Shown piece after piece: positions 1 through 7,252 of a stretch of 11,579 nucleotides of DNA. Position numbers and translations under genes: made by a program. The stretch lies in contig DAOUEW010000049.1 of NCBI GenBank assembly GCA_034430275.1, positions 1-11,579 of the forward strand. Direction: 5' to 3'. A model generated the notes under the pieces. The model saw only the letters and a program-made list of their open reading frames with translations. It was not told the DNA's origin and made no database searches. The DNA comes from JAUVXJ01 sp034430275 (GTDB lineage: Bacteria; Chloroflexota; Anaerolineae; UBA7937; B3-Chlor). Position 1 is the stretch's first letter; every line of letters begins with the position of its first letter.

Positions 1-54
1 TCAGAAGAGCTACTCAGGCGGGTGCAGAAGTTCTTGGAGCAGAGCCCGGGGTAG
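1..54 (+). CDS. 3' end of an unidentified upstream gene (partial)
   Basis: Frame 1 reads 17 codons to a TAG stop at 52-54. The residues (SEELLRRVQKFLEQSPG) form a typical charged, probably helical C-terminus, and most third codon positions are G or C, as in the neighbouring genes. The other two plus frames run a little further but give less protein-like peptides. The fragment is too short to identify. By analogy with metVF clusters in acetogens it might be the end of a heterodisulfide-reductase or hydrogenase iron-sulfur subunit, but nothing in these residues shows that. It lies 70 nt upstream of metV on the same strand, so cotranscription is possible. Confidence 0.45.
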   Translation, partial: SEELLRRVQKFLEQSPG

Positions 55-124
55 TCCCCCTGTCGCTAGGAACCCGGGGGCTTCCTCTTGTGAGCAATGA
101 TGACTAGAGAAGGAAAGGTAGGAA

Positions 125-820
125 ATGCTTGTCTCTGAACAGAAACCGTTGGAAGAGATCCTGCACTCCCTCGAGGGTGAGAGCACCGTCTTCCTGCTAG
201 GCTGCCGCGGGTGTGCTGAGGCATCACATACCGGCGGCGAAGATGAAGTCCTGGCTATGAAAGACAGCCTCGAGGCAGCGGGCAAGACCATCTCAGGCTG
301 GACGGCGCTCGATTTCCTGTGCCAGAAGGCCCTCATCAAGACCGGTCTGCAGCCCTTCCGCGACCGGATCATGGCCAGCGACTCGATTCTGGTCATGTGT
401 TGCGGGGTGGGCGTGCAAGCGACGGCAGCGGCGGTGGACAAGACCATCCACCCCGGGTGCAACACACTCTCCATGGGAGGATCTCAAGGAGAGTGGCGGG
501 GCAGCGAGCGCTGCGCCGAGTGCGGTGACTGCCTGCTGGACTATACCGGCGGCATCTGCCCCATCACCGCGTGTACGAAGAGTCTGGTCAATGGTCCCTG
601 CGGTGGAGCCCGTGACGGCAGGTGCGAACACCAGCCCGAGGTTAGGCCGTGTGGCTGGCAGTTGATATACGAACGTCTCGAGAAGCTGGGGCGCCTCGAC
701 AAGTTGAGGGAGATACACTTGCCGCGTGACCACGCCCGAGCGGAACCACCCAAGTCACTGCGATCGACGACGTTCTGGGCGCTGGAGCAAGCAGAGGAGC
801 AAAAGGGGACGGAAGCATGA
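125..820 (+). CDS. metV: MetV-like zinc/Cys-rich partner of methylenetetrahydrofolate reductase
   Basis: This 231-residue protein matches the methylenetetrahydrofolate reductase C-terminal domain family (MetV), the small partner of MetF in Wood-Ljungdahl organisms. It has 14 cysteines. An N-terminal pair lies in LGCRGC (C27, C30) and a CC pair at 92-93 in VMCCGVG. The C-terminal half carries CxxCxxC at 130-136, GGICPITAC at 143-150, NGPCGG at 157-161, then C167 and C176. In the family these residues bind zinc and/or FeS and MetV pairs with MetF to deliver electrons; the exact cofactors here are inferred. The ATG at 125 follows a purine-rich AAGGAAAGG about 6 nt upstream. The stop overlaps the metF start (ATGA), indicating tight translational coupling. 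The location is cytoplasmic. The family assignment is firm; the electron donor is unknown. Confidence 0.88.
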   Translation: MLVSEQKPLEEILHSLEGESTVFLLGCRGCAEASHTGGEDEVLAMKDSLEAAGKTISGWTALDFLCQKALIKTGLQPFRDRIMASDSILVMCCGVGVQATAAAVDKTIHPGCNTLSMGGSQGEWRGSERCAECGDCLLDYTGGICPITACTKSLVNGPCGGARDGRCEHQPEVRPCGWQLIYERLEKLGRLDKLREIHLPRDHARAEPPKSLRSTTFWALEQAEEQKGTEA

Positions 821-1683
821 AACTCACGGATCTCTTCAACGATGGCAAGTTTGTGATCACCTCAGAGGCTGGCCCCCCGAAAGGCGTCGACACTACGAAG
901 ATGTTCGAAGAGGTGGATCTGCTCCTGGATAAGGTTCACGCCTTCAATGTCACCGACCAGCAGAGTTCAGTGATGAGGTTGGGCTCCCTCGCGGTGAGCC
1001 ACCTCCTCAAGCAAAGGGGCGCCGAGCCTATCTTCCAGCTCACGTGCCGGGATCGGAACCGTCTGGCCCTCCAGTCGGACTTGCTCAGCGCCTACACACT
1101 CGGGATCGAGAACGTCCTCTGCCTCACCGGGGACTACGTCTCCCTCGGAGACCACCCTGATGCCAAGCCAGTGTTCGATCTGGATTCCGTGTCCCTGATC
1201 CACACTGTGAAGACATTGTGTGCCGGCCACGACCTGGCCGGTAAGGAGCTACTGGGCGCGCCGGATTTCTGCATCGGCGCCGTGGTCAGCCCTGGCGCCG
1301 ACCCGCTGGAACCACAGATCATCAAGATGGAAAATAAGATCGCGGCGGGCGCCAAGTTCTTCCAGACACAAGCGGTCTACGATCTCGACCAGTTCGAGCA
1401 GTTCATGGGACAAGTCGACCATCTGGACGTCCCTGTCCTCGGAGGCATCATTCTCCTCAAGTCGGCCGGTATGGCTCGGTTCATGAACCGCAACGTGGCC
1501 GGCGTTCACGTGCCTGAGAGCCTCGTCAACCGTATGGAGGATACAGAGGACAAGGTGGCCACCAGCATCGAGATTGCAGCCGAACTGGTCAAGGGCATGA
1601 AAGATCTCTGCCAGGGAGTGCACATCATGGCCCTTGGTTGGGAGAAGTGGGTGCCCGACGTCTTACAGGAAGCTGGTCTATAG
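817..1683 (+). CDS. metF: 5,10-methylenetetrahydrofolate reductase
   Basis: This 288-residue TIM-barrel flavoprotein reduces 5,10-methylene-THF to 5-methyl-THF, the last step of the methyl branch before methyl transfer to the corrinoid protein or to homocysteine. Visible family signatures are SEAGPPKG near 16-23, with E17 in the position of the catalytic Glu of E. coli MetF; FQLTCRDRNR at 73-82; CLTGD at 102-106, with D106 matching the flavin-tuning Asp; and FFQTQAVYD at 181-189. The length is close to E. coli MetF (about 296). The ATG overlaps the metV stop by 4 nt and is preceded by AGGGGA. Linkage to metV marks the MetVF type found with the Wood-Ljungdahl pathway rather than a stand-alone NADH-dependent MetF. 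Direction in vivo (acetogenic or oxidative) cannot be told from sequence. Confidence 0.93.
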   Translation: MKLTDLFNDGKFVITSEAGPPKGVDTTKMFEEVDLLLDKVHAFNVTDQQSSVMRLGSLAVSHLLKQRGAEPIFQLTCRDRNRLALQSDLLSAYTLGIENVLCLTGDYVSLGDHPDAKPVFDLDSVSLIHTVKTLCAGHDLAGKELLGAPDFCIGAVVSPGADPLEPQIIKMENKIAAGAKFFQTQAVYDLDQFEQFMGQVDHLDVPVLGGIILLKSAGMARFMNRNVAGVHVPESLVNRMEDTEDKVATSIEIAAELVKGMKDLCQGVHIMALGWEKWVPDVLQEAGL

Positions 1684-1807
1684 CCGGAGTCGCCCGGTAC
1701 GAAAGATACGATCAAGGATACGGCCTCGACACACGGTCAACTCGAGACAACGACTGGCAAGACCGCAGGTCCATGCGCCAGGCCAACAGAGAAGGGAGAC
1801 AGAACGT

Positions 1808-2695
1808 ATGACGGCCAAAATCATAGATGGCAAAGCAATGGCAGCACAGATCAGAGAGGAAGTCAAAGACGAGGTCGCAGAAATCACCGCCAAGTATGGG
1901 ACGCCTCCTGGTCTCGAGGTCATCTTCATAGGAGACAACCCAGCGAGCGCCATCTACGTGCGCAACAAAGGGCGTGCCTGCGAAAACGTGGGCATCCGCT
2001 CCCAGACTCATCACCTACCAACAACGGTGAGCACGGAAGAGGTGCTGGACTTGATAGACAGGCTCAACGCCGACGAGACCGTGCATGGCCTGTTCGTGCA
2101 ACTGCCCGTTCCCGATCAGGTGGACGAGAAAGCCCTACAGCGGCGCATATCGCCCGCCAAGGACGTGGACGGCCTCAATCCCGTCAACGTCGGGCTTCTC
2201 TCCCTGGGTGAAGAGTGCCTGGTCCCTGCCACGCCGAGTGGAATCATCGAGATGCTCAAGAGGGAAGATCTCACCCTCTATGGGCAGAATGTGACTATCG
2301 TGGGACGCAGCAATATCGTGGGGAAACCCTTCTATATGCTCTGCGTCCGCGAACACGCGACCCCCACCATCTGCCATACCCGCACCCGCGATCTCGCCGC
2401 GGAGACGAGACGAGCCGACATCCTGATCGCCGCAGTGGGGGTCCCCGGCCTGATCAAGGCAGACATGGTGAAGCCCGGTGCGGTAGTCGTGGACGTGGGC
2501 ACCACCCGTGTCGACGATCCCAGCATCGAGAAGGGCTGGCGGTGGGGTGGCGATGTCGAGTTCGATGAGGTGAAGGAAGTCGCCTCGGCCATCACACCCG
2601 TCCCTGGCGGAGTCGGCCCGCTGACTATCGCCATGCTGCTCAAGAACTGCGCCAAGGCGGCACGACGACTCATGGCAGGTGAAGTAGAAACCTAG
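1808..2695 (+). CDS. folD: Bifunctional methylene-THF dehydrogenase / methenyl-THF cyclohydrolase
   Basis: FolD interconverts 5,10-methylene-THF, 5,10-methenyl-THF and 10-formyl-THF, coupled to NAD(P)(H), in the cytoplasm. The 295-residue length is normal. Conserved elements are SAIYVRNK at 47-54, with Y50 and the catalytic lysine K54 at the same positions as in E. coli; VQLPVP at 97-102 (Q98); PAKDVDG at 116-122 (D121); PATPSG at 140-145, where the family usually has PCTP; the nucleotide-binding VGRSNIVGKP at 165-174; and PVPGGVGPLT at 264-273. The ATG at 1808 was chosen because homology begins there (MTAKIIDG) and AAGGGAG lies about 9 nt upstream; the frame is open further upstream, but those codons read as non-coding. 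It lies 124 bp after metF on the same strand, in pathway order, so it probably belongs to the same transcription unit. That gap shows no clear signal. Confidence 0.95.
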   Translation: MTAKIIDGKAMAAQIREEVKDEVAEITAKYGTPPGLEVIFIGDNPASAIYVRNKGRACENVGIRSQTHHLPTTVSTEEVLDLIDRLNADETVHGLFVQLPVPDQVDEKALQRRISPAKDVDGLNPVNVGLLSLGEECLVPATPSGIIEMLKREDLTLYGQNVTIVGRSNIVGKPFYMLCVREHATPTICHTRTRDLAAETRRADILIAAVGVPGLIKADMVKPGAVVVDVGTTRVDDPSIEKGWRWGGDVEFDEVKEVASAITPVPGGVGPLTIAMLLKNCAKAARRLMAGEVET

Positions 2696-2789
2696 TGGCG
2701 TCTCAAGCCTCGGCTGCAGTTCTCGCCTGTGTGGCCACGGCGACGAGAGACAGCGGCGGGCGTCATCCGCCGGATCACAGGCCAACATC

Positions 2790-2823
2790 ACTCCCAGGGG
2801 GTTTCTGCTAACCCCCTGGGAGT
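2790..2823 (+). terminator. Strong stem-loop after folD, terminator or attenuator
   Basis: A perfect 14-bp inverted repeat pairs ACTCCCAGGGGGTT (2790-2803) with AACCCCCTGGGAGT (2810-2823) around the 6-nt loop TCTGCT. It is followed by TGTCTTTGG, a weak T-rich stretch rather than a full T-run. The stem ends 18 nt before the ATG of the next gene, so it may terminate metVF-folD transcription or act as a partial terminator in the leader of the hydrogenase protease gene. The palindrome is seen directly; the termination activity is inferred. Confidence 0.7.
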
Positions 2824-2841
2824 TGTCTTTGGACAGGATCG

Positions 2842-3327
2842 ATGAACGAGCAACGGCAAGGGCGGACCCTCGTGCTCGGGGTCGGGAATGTGCTTCTCGG
2901 AGACGAAGGCGTGGGCATCCACGCCGTTCGCAAGCTGCGGGAGAGACCACTGCCGCCCCACGTGGACGTCGTGGACGGAGGAACCGCAGGAGTCGACCTC
3001 CTGGGCCTCATAGATGGCTACGCCAACGTGATCATCATCGACGCCGTCGACGCAGGAGAGCCAGCGGGGAGTCTGTTTCGCTTCAAGCCCGAGGACATCC
3101 CCGCTGGGGACACGGAAGTTCCTCTGTCTCTCCACCAGGCCGAAGTACTGGAGATCCTCAGACTGGGCGAGTACCTGGGCCAGGACCTTCCGCCCGTCGT
3201 GATCTACGCCGTGCAGCCGGAAGCGATGGACTGGAACACGAACCTGTCACTGGCGGTTGAGCAGCAAACAGAGCGTTTGCTGGACGCCATACAGAGGGAG
3301 TTCTCGGCGACGGAGGATTCGCCGTAA
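2842..3327 (+). CDS. [NiFe]-hydrogenase maturation protease
   Basis: This 161-residue protein belongs to the HyaD/HybD/HycI/FrhD peptidase family (M52), which cleaves the C-terminal tail of a [NiFe]-hydrogenase large subunit after nickel insertion. The signature GVGNVLLGDEGVG lies at 13-25. The three nickel-sensing ligands can be assigned as E22, D67 (in IIDAVDAG) and H98 (in SLHQ), matching E16, D62 and H93 of E. coli HybD. The length is normal. The ATG at 2842 follows AGGA with a short spacer (about 4 nt). No hydrogenase structural gene is in the window, so its substrate probably lies outside; linkage to metVF-folD suggests a hydrogenase tied to one-carbon reduction, perhaps of the Mvh type (inference). 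Subgroup naming is uncertain, so no symbol is given. Confidence 0.9.
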   Translation: MNEQRQGRTLVLGVGNVLLGDEGVGIHAVRKLRERPLPPHVDVVDGGTAGVDLLGLIDGYANVIIIDAVDAGEPAGSLFRFKPEDIPAGDTEVPLSLHQAEVLEILRLGEYLGQDLPPVVIYAVQPEAMDWNTNLSLAVEQQTERLLDAIQREFSATEDSP

Positions 3328-3402
3328 AGTCCGGCGCGGCCTGAGCGGTTTCGTTAGCGCCGAGTGCACGAGGCAGCGGCGGCCATGCGCACTAGCCACG
3401 CC
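3328..3402. other. Convergent intergenic gap
   Basis: This is 75 bp between two convergent genes. The only symmetry seen is a short 5-bp repeat, ACTAG (3391-3395) and CTAGT (3403-3407), which reaches into the stop codon of the minus-strand ligase gene. No convincing bidirectional terminator is visible. Confidence 0.4.
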
Positions 3403-4989
3403 CTAGTGGACCCGCTTCGTTGTGCCTTTCCAGTAGTCTTCCCTGAGCACACCCTTGGCGATCTTGGCCGACCCAGTTCGGGGGAGCGAGGGTAGGAAAT
3501 CCACCGACTTGGGCGCCTTGAAGTGGGCCATTCTGTCCTTGCAGAACCGTATTACCTCCTCCTCGGAGACCTCCCTCCCTTCCTTCAACACAACCAGCGC
3601 CTTGACGGCCTCACCCCAATGCTCGTCCGGCACTCCGATCACCGCGGCCTCCATGATGGCCGGATGGGAATAGAGCACATTCTCCACCTCCACGGAGTAG
3701 ACGTTCTCCCCACCGGTGATGATCATGTCGCGCTTACGATCGACGATGGTGACGTATCTCTCCTCGTCCATGACCGCCATGTCGCCGGTGTGCAGCCAGC
3801 CATCTTCGAAGACCCTCTCGGTGAGCTCAGGTAGGTTCCAGTACTCCTTCATCACGCTGTCGCCCCGCACGATGATCTCTCCCACCTGCTCTCCGTCCTG
3901 GCGCACGTCCCTTCCCTGCTCGTCGACCACTCTCAACTCTACAGTGATGAACTCGCGCCCCGTGCTGGCCCTGAAGCGCATCTGTTCCTCTGGGCCTAGG
4001 GCCCGCAGGTGATCCTTCAACGTGGACACCGTCAGATAGGGACTCGTCTCCGTCATACCATAGGTCTGGGCGAAGTCGCAGCCAAAGGTCTCCATCGCCC
4101 GCCCGACGAGACTCCTGGCGACAGCAGACCCTCCGGTCAATAGGAGGCGGAGACTGGAGTAGTCGTACTCCCGGACCTGCGGGTAGTTCACGAGTGAGTT
4201 CAACATGGTGGGTATCAAGTTGGTCGTGGTTACTCCTTCCCTCGCTATGGTCTCCAAGACCACACGCTCCCTGAACTCGGGCACCATTACGTGCACCCCA
4301 CCAACCCATGTAACGGACCAGGTCGCCCACGCGTCGGCCAGGTGAAACATGGGGGCCGCGTGAAGCCACACGTCTCCGTCGTTGAGCCTGAACTCAGCGA
4401 TGGTCCCAAGGGCGTGAACGGACACGTTGCGATGGGTGAGTACCACACCCTTCCCCTGACCCGTGGTGCCACTGGTGTAGTAGATCTGTGCGGCGTCTTC
4501 CGGGTCGATGGTCACCGCAGGCGGTGGCTCGGGGCTGGCCGCAGCCAGCAGTGATTCATAGCCAGCGGGCGAGGATCCCGCCCCACGGGGCGTCGACTCT
4601 CCCGGGCACCACACCACGCCTGCCACCTCTCTCAGCGCAGCCGCAACGGAATCCAGTCGCTCGCGAAAGGCCTCCTCCACCAAGACCAGCCGCGATCCTG
4701 AATCCTCGATCGTGCTTTGCCAATCGAGAGGACTCAACCGGTAGTTCAGCGGAACGAGGGCCGCCCCGATCTGCATCACACCAAAGTAGCATTCCAGGTA
4801 GCGGTGGCAGTTACGGTGCAGGATGGCTACCCTCTCGCCTCTACCCACGCCCAACGCTAGCAGGGCTTGCGACAACCGGTTGACGCGCTCAGCGAACTCC
4901 GCGTAGGTCCACGACCGGCTTCCACAGACGATGGCCCGCTTGCCGGGGTACAAGCGGACGGCCTTTCGCAGTACCTCAGTCAATACCAC
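3403..4989 (-). CDS. AMP-forming acyl-CoA synthetase (fatty acid-CoA ligase family)
   Basis: This is a member of the ANL adenylating superfamily. It activates a carboxylic acid with ATP to the acyl-adenylate and transfers it to CoA. From the chosen GTG start the protein has 528 residues. Motifs in order are YYTSGTTGQGKG (170-181, ATP-phosphate loop), TYGMTET (309-315), GWLHTGD (397-403), the hinge region DRKRDMIITGGENVYSVEVE (417-436), and TGSAKIAK near the C-terminus, with the likely catalytic lysine at 509. The overall pattern resembles medium/long-chain fatty acyl-CoA ligases; the true substrate is unknown. The frame is open further upstream to 5205, but that part overlaps the preceding gene and does not resemble the family. 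The GTG at 4989 has GAGG 9 nt upstream, and homology begins just after it. It sits 11 nt downstream of the CoA-disulfide reductase gene, so it is probably the last gene of the operon. Confidence 0.9.
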   Translation of the reverse strand: MVLTEVLRKAVRLYPGKRAIVCGSRSWTYAEFAERVNRLSQALLALGVGRGERVAILHRNCHRYLECYFGVMQIGAALVPLNYRLSPLDWQSTIEDSGSRLVLVEEAFRERLDSVAAALREVAGVVWCPGESTPRGAGSSPAGYESLLAAASPEPPPAVTIDPEDAAQIYYTSGTTGQGKGVVLTHRNVSVHALGTIAEFRLNDGDVWLHAAPMFHLADAWATWSVTWVGGVHVMVPEFRERVVLETIAREGVTTTNLIPTMLNSLVNYPQVREYDYSSLRLLLTGGSAVARSLVGRAMETFGCDFAQTYGMTETSPYLTVSTLKDHLRALGPEEQMRFRASTGREFITVELRVVDEQGRDVRQDGEQVGEIIVRGDSVMKEYWNLPELTERVFEDGWLHTGDMAVMDEERYVTIVDRKRDMIITGGENVYSVEVENVLYSHPAIMEAAVIGVPDEHWGEAVKALVVLKEGREVSEEEVIRFCKDRMAHFKAPKSVDFLPSLPRTGSAKIAKGVLREDYWKGTTKRVH

Positions 4990-4998
4990 GAGCTGTAA

Positions 4999-5002
4999 CC
5001 TC
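4999..5002 (-). promoter_or_regulatory. Ribosome binding site of the acyl-CoA ligase gene
   Basis: GAGG on the minus strand overlaps the TGA stop (5001-5003) of the upstream flavoprotein gene and lies 9 nt before GTG 4989. It fixes the non-ATG start and suggests translational coupling of the two genes. Confidence 0.6.
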
Positions 5003-6365
5003 AGTTCTTGGCGGCAACGTTGGCCGCCACCAGGATGGGGTCCCAGACAGGCGCAAACGGGGGAGCATAGCTGAGATCCAGCTTCTGCAGGTCCTCTATG
5101 GTGAGCCCATGATGCAGTGCCGTGGCCAAGACGTCTATCCGCTTCGCCTCCGCCACCGGTCCGGCGATCTGCGCGCCCATCAGCCTTCCATCCTCGGTGT
5201 TCCACACAAGCTTGATGCGAACGGGTCCCGGGCTAGGATAGTAGTGGGCCCTCGAGCCGTGCTCGATGCTAACCGACTTCGCCGGGTGTCCGAGATCCCG
5301 TGCAGTCTTCTCCGTCAAGCCTGTGACGGCCACGCCCACATCGAAGGCCTTGGTGATGGTCGTGCCCACCACGCCCTGGAACACAGCCTCACCGCCAGCA
5401 GCATTGGTGCCGGCCACACGCCCTTGCTTGTTGGCCGTCGAGCCCAGGGGCACGTAAGAAGGCCCCGCTAGCAGCACGTGATAGGTCTCGGCACAGTCAC
5501 CCGCCGCGTAGACACCGGGAATGTTGGTGCGCATCCCCTGACCCACGGCGATAGCGCCCTTGACACCCAGTTTGATCCCAGCCTCCTGGGCCAGTTGAGA
5601 TTCCGCCCTCACGCCCGCTCCGATGAGCACCATATCCGCCTCGTATCGCCCTCGTTGAGAGACGACAGCCCGCACCCGACCTCGATCATCACCCTCTATG
5701 GCCTGAGCTGTGTCCCCCACAGAGACGGTGACGCCGTTTCTCTCCAGCTCTCCCTGCATCAGCTCTGCTATGTCCGGATCGAAGTTGCCGAGGAGCTGGG
5801 GTGGCCTGTTCAGTATCGTGCAGCTCAACCCGCGCTGCACGAAGGCCTCGGCCACCTCCACTCCGATGTACCCCCCACCGATGATCACCGCGCTACGAGG
5901 CCGGCTCTGAGCCAGGAAGTCCTTTGTGGCTATCCCATCCTCGACCGTCCGCAGCACGAACACCCCCTCCAGGTCCAGCCCCGCTATGGGCGGCCGGATC
6001 GCGCTGCCACCTGTGCCGAGGACGAGCCTGTCGTAGTCGACGGAGAACTCGCTTCCGCCATCAAGGTCGCGCACCCTCACTTTCTTCGTCTCAGTGTCTA
6101 CAGCCACTACCTCGTGATGAGTGTGGGTCTCTATCCCCTGCTTGGCAAACTGCTGCGGTGTCCTGGCGATCAACTGGTTGGCCTCAGCCACTACCCCCGC
6201 GATCAAGTAAGGCAGCCCGCAGGAGCCGTACGAGACGTAGCCCGTTCGCTCGTAGACCACGATCTCCAGATCCGGATCGAGTCGCCTGGCTCGAGCTGCC
6301 GCACTCATGCCTGCGGCTACTCCGCCGACGACCACGAGACGCTGTGCACCATGAAATGTTGACAT
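5001..6365 (-). CDS. CoA-disulfide reductase / NADH oxidase-family flavoprotein
   Basis: This 454-residue FAD- and NAD(P)H-dependent oxidoreductase belongs to the single-cysteine branch of the pyridine nucleotide-disulfide family (CoA-disulfide reductase, NADH oxidase/peroxidase, NAD(P)H polysulfide reductase). An FAD-binding segment VVVGGVAAGMSAAARARR lies at 11-28. The active-site motif SYGSCGLPY has C49 in the position of the redox cysteine (C43 of the staphylococcal enzyme). A second Rossmann motif IGGGYIGVEVAEAF follows mid-protein, then the second FAD motif GVYAAGDCAE. The C-terminal dimerisation domain ends with YAPPFAPVWDP, typical of CoA-disulfide reductases. There is no rhodanese fusion. 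The ATG at 6365 has GGAGG 4 nt upstream; a TTG 15 nt earlier in frame would overlap the nfo stop and is less likely. It lies 11 nt after nfo and 11 nt before the CoA ligase. Whether it acts on CoA disulfide, O2 or polysulfide cannot be decided. Confidence 0.88.
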   Translation of the reverse strand: MSTFHGAQRLVVVGGVAAGMSAAARARRLDPDLEIVVYERTGYVSYGSCGLPYLIAGVVAEANQLIARTPQQFAKQGIETHTHHEVVAVDTETKKVRVRDLDGGSEFSVDYDRLVLGTGGSAIRPPIAGLDLEGVFVLRTVEDGIATKDFLAQSRPRSAVIIGGGYIGVEVAEAFVQRGLSCTILNRPPQLLGNFDPDIAELMQGELERNGVTVSVGDTAQAIEGDDRGRVRAVVSQRGRYEADMVLIGAGVRAESQLAQEAGIKLGVKGAIAVGQGMRTNIPGVYAAGDCAETYHVLLAGPSYVPLGSTANKQGRVAGTNAAGGEAVFQGVVGTTITKAFDVGVAVTGLTEKTARDLGHPAKSVSIEHGSRAHYYPSPGPVRIKLVWNTEDGRLMGAQIAGPVAEAKRIDVLATALHHGLTIEDLQKLDLSYAPPFAPVWDPILVAANVAAKN

Positions 6366-6369
6366 AGAG

Positions 6370-6374
6370 CCTCC
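6370..6374 (-). promoter_or_regulatory. Ribosome binding site of the flavoprotein gene
   Basis: A perfect GGAGG on the minus strand lies 4 nt before ATG 6365 and downstream of the nfo stop. It decides the start against the in-frame TTG at 6380. Confidence 0.7.
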
Positions 6375-6376
6375 AG

Positions 6377-7252
6377 TCAAACCATCGCGGCCTGGCCCCT
6401 CCGCTTAGGCGCAAAGAGGGACCGTAGCACCCTCAGATTCTTCTCATCGTCTTTTCGGCCTGGCCTCTTGGGCGTCTCCAACAGCATCGGCAGGTCCCAG
6501 AAACGCTCGTCGTTGAGCAACATCCGGAAAGGCTCCAGGCCCATCTTCCCCGATCCGATGTGTTCGTGCCTGTCCAATCTGCTTCCAAGCTCGCCCTTGG
6601 CATCGTTGAGATGGATCACCTTCACGCGCTCGAGGCCGATCTCGTCGTCCACCGTCCGCCAGGTCGCGTCGTACCCGGCCCGCGTTCGCAACTCGTATCC
6701 CGCCGTGAAAGCGTGGCAGGTATCGAAACAGACCCCGAGCCAACTGTCGTCGCGGACAAGAGTCAGGAGAGCCGCGAGTTGTTCCCACGTGGAGCCGAGG
6801 TTGGTGCCCTGGCCTGCCGTGTTCTCCAGGAGCACCTTCACGTCGTTCCCGTGCGTCTCCTCATGTGCCCGGTCGAGAGCTTCCGCTATCCGCTTCAGGC
6901 CGGCCTCCTCGCCAGCACCGACGTGAGAGCCGGGATGCATCACCAGGTACGGCAAACCGAGAGCCTGACAATGTCCCATCTCCTCGACCAAGACCGCCAG
7001 GGACTTGCGCCACAGCTCCTCGTCGGGAGAGGCCAGGTTGATCAGATAACAGTCGTGAGCGACTACCGGCGCGATGCCGGTCTGCTCCCTCATGCGCCCG
7101 AAGCGGGCTATCTCTTCATCCTCCAGAATACGGGGCCGCCACTGCCGGGGGCTTCTGGTGAAGATCTGGATGGTTTCACAACCCACCTCACGTCCCCTCA
7201 CGATGGCCTGGTCCAGACCACCAGCGATGGACATGTGGGCCCCAAGAGGCAT
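6377..7252 (-). CDS. nfo: Endonuclease IV (AP endonuclease)
   Basis: Endonuclease IV cleaves 5' of abasic sites in DNA base-excision repair, using a three-zinc centre in a TIM barrel. The protein is 291 residues. All nine zinc ligands of the E. coli enzyme can be placed: H66 (VVAHDCYLINLAS), H106 (VMHPGSH), E143 (LLENTAGQG), D177 and H180 (CFDTCHAFTAGY), H214 (HLND), D227 and H229 (DRHEHIG) and E259 (LLETPK). The start MPLGAHMSIAGG is the family norm, so ATG 7252 is preferred; a GTG at 7261 in frame is an alternative, but GAGG lies too close to it. A basic tail of about 25 residues follows the last ligand. It is the first gene behind a good promoter at 7303-7331 and is followed after 11 nt by the flavoprotein gene. 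Its grouping with CoA enzymes is functionally unexplained. Confidence 0.96.
   Translation of the reverse strand: MPLGAHMSIAGGLDQAIVRGREVGCETIQIFTRSPRQWRPRILEDEEIARFGRMREQTGIAPVVAHDCYLINLASPDEELWRKSLAVLVEEMGHCQALGLPYLVMHPGSHVGAGEEAGLKRIAEALDRAHEETHGNDVKVLLENTAGQGTNLGSTWEQLAALLTLVRDDSWLGVCFDTCHAFTAGYELRTRAGYDATWRTVDDEIGLERVKVIHLNDAKGELGSRLDRHEHIGSGKMGLEPFRMLLNDERFWDLPMLLETPKRPGRKDDEKNLRVLRSLFAPKRRGQAAMV

Noticed and set aside
43..82. GC-rich inverted repeats before metV (GCCCGGGG and CCCGGGGGC with a CCCCC run between)
   Set aside because: Several competing imperfect pairings exist with bulges, and no T-run follows, so a terminator call is not supported.
1634..1807. Upstream extension of folD overlapping metF
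   Set aside because: FolD homology begins exactly at ATG 1808; the extension is Arg-rich, overlaps metF, and 1808 has its own ribosome binding site.
2723..2771. Two small hairpins between folD and the long stem-loop
   Set aside because: The stems are 5 to 8 bp with a bulge or long loop, common by chance in GC-rich sequence.
2135..2950. Open frame of 271 codons on the minus strand across folD and the protease gene
   Set aside because: It crosses two good plus-strand genes and the stem-loop between them and shows no domain.
4990..5205. In-frame extension of the acyl-CoA ligase to an upstream start at 5205
   Set aside because: It overlaps the flavoprotein C-terminus, reads as low-complexity Gly/Arg-rich sequence with no family similarity, and a GTG with a good ribosome binding site exists at 4989.
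5478..6362. Open frame of 294 codons on the plus strand, antisense to the flavoprotein
   Set aside because: The same shadow effect: the opposite strand holds a full FAD-dependent oxidoreductase with all motifs.
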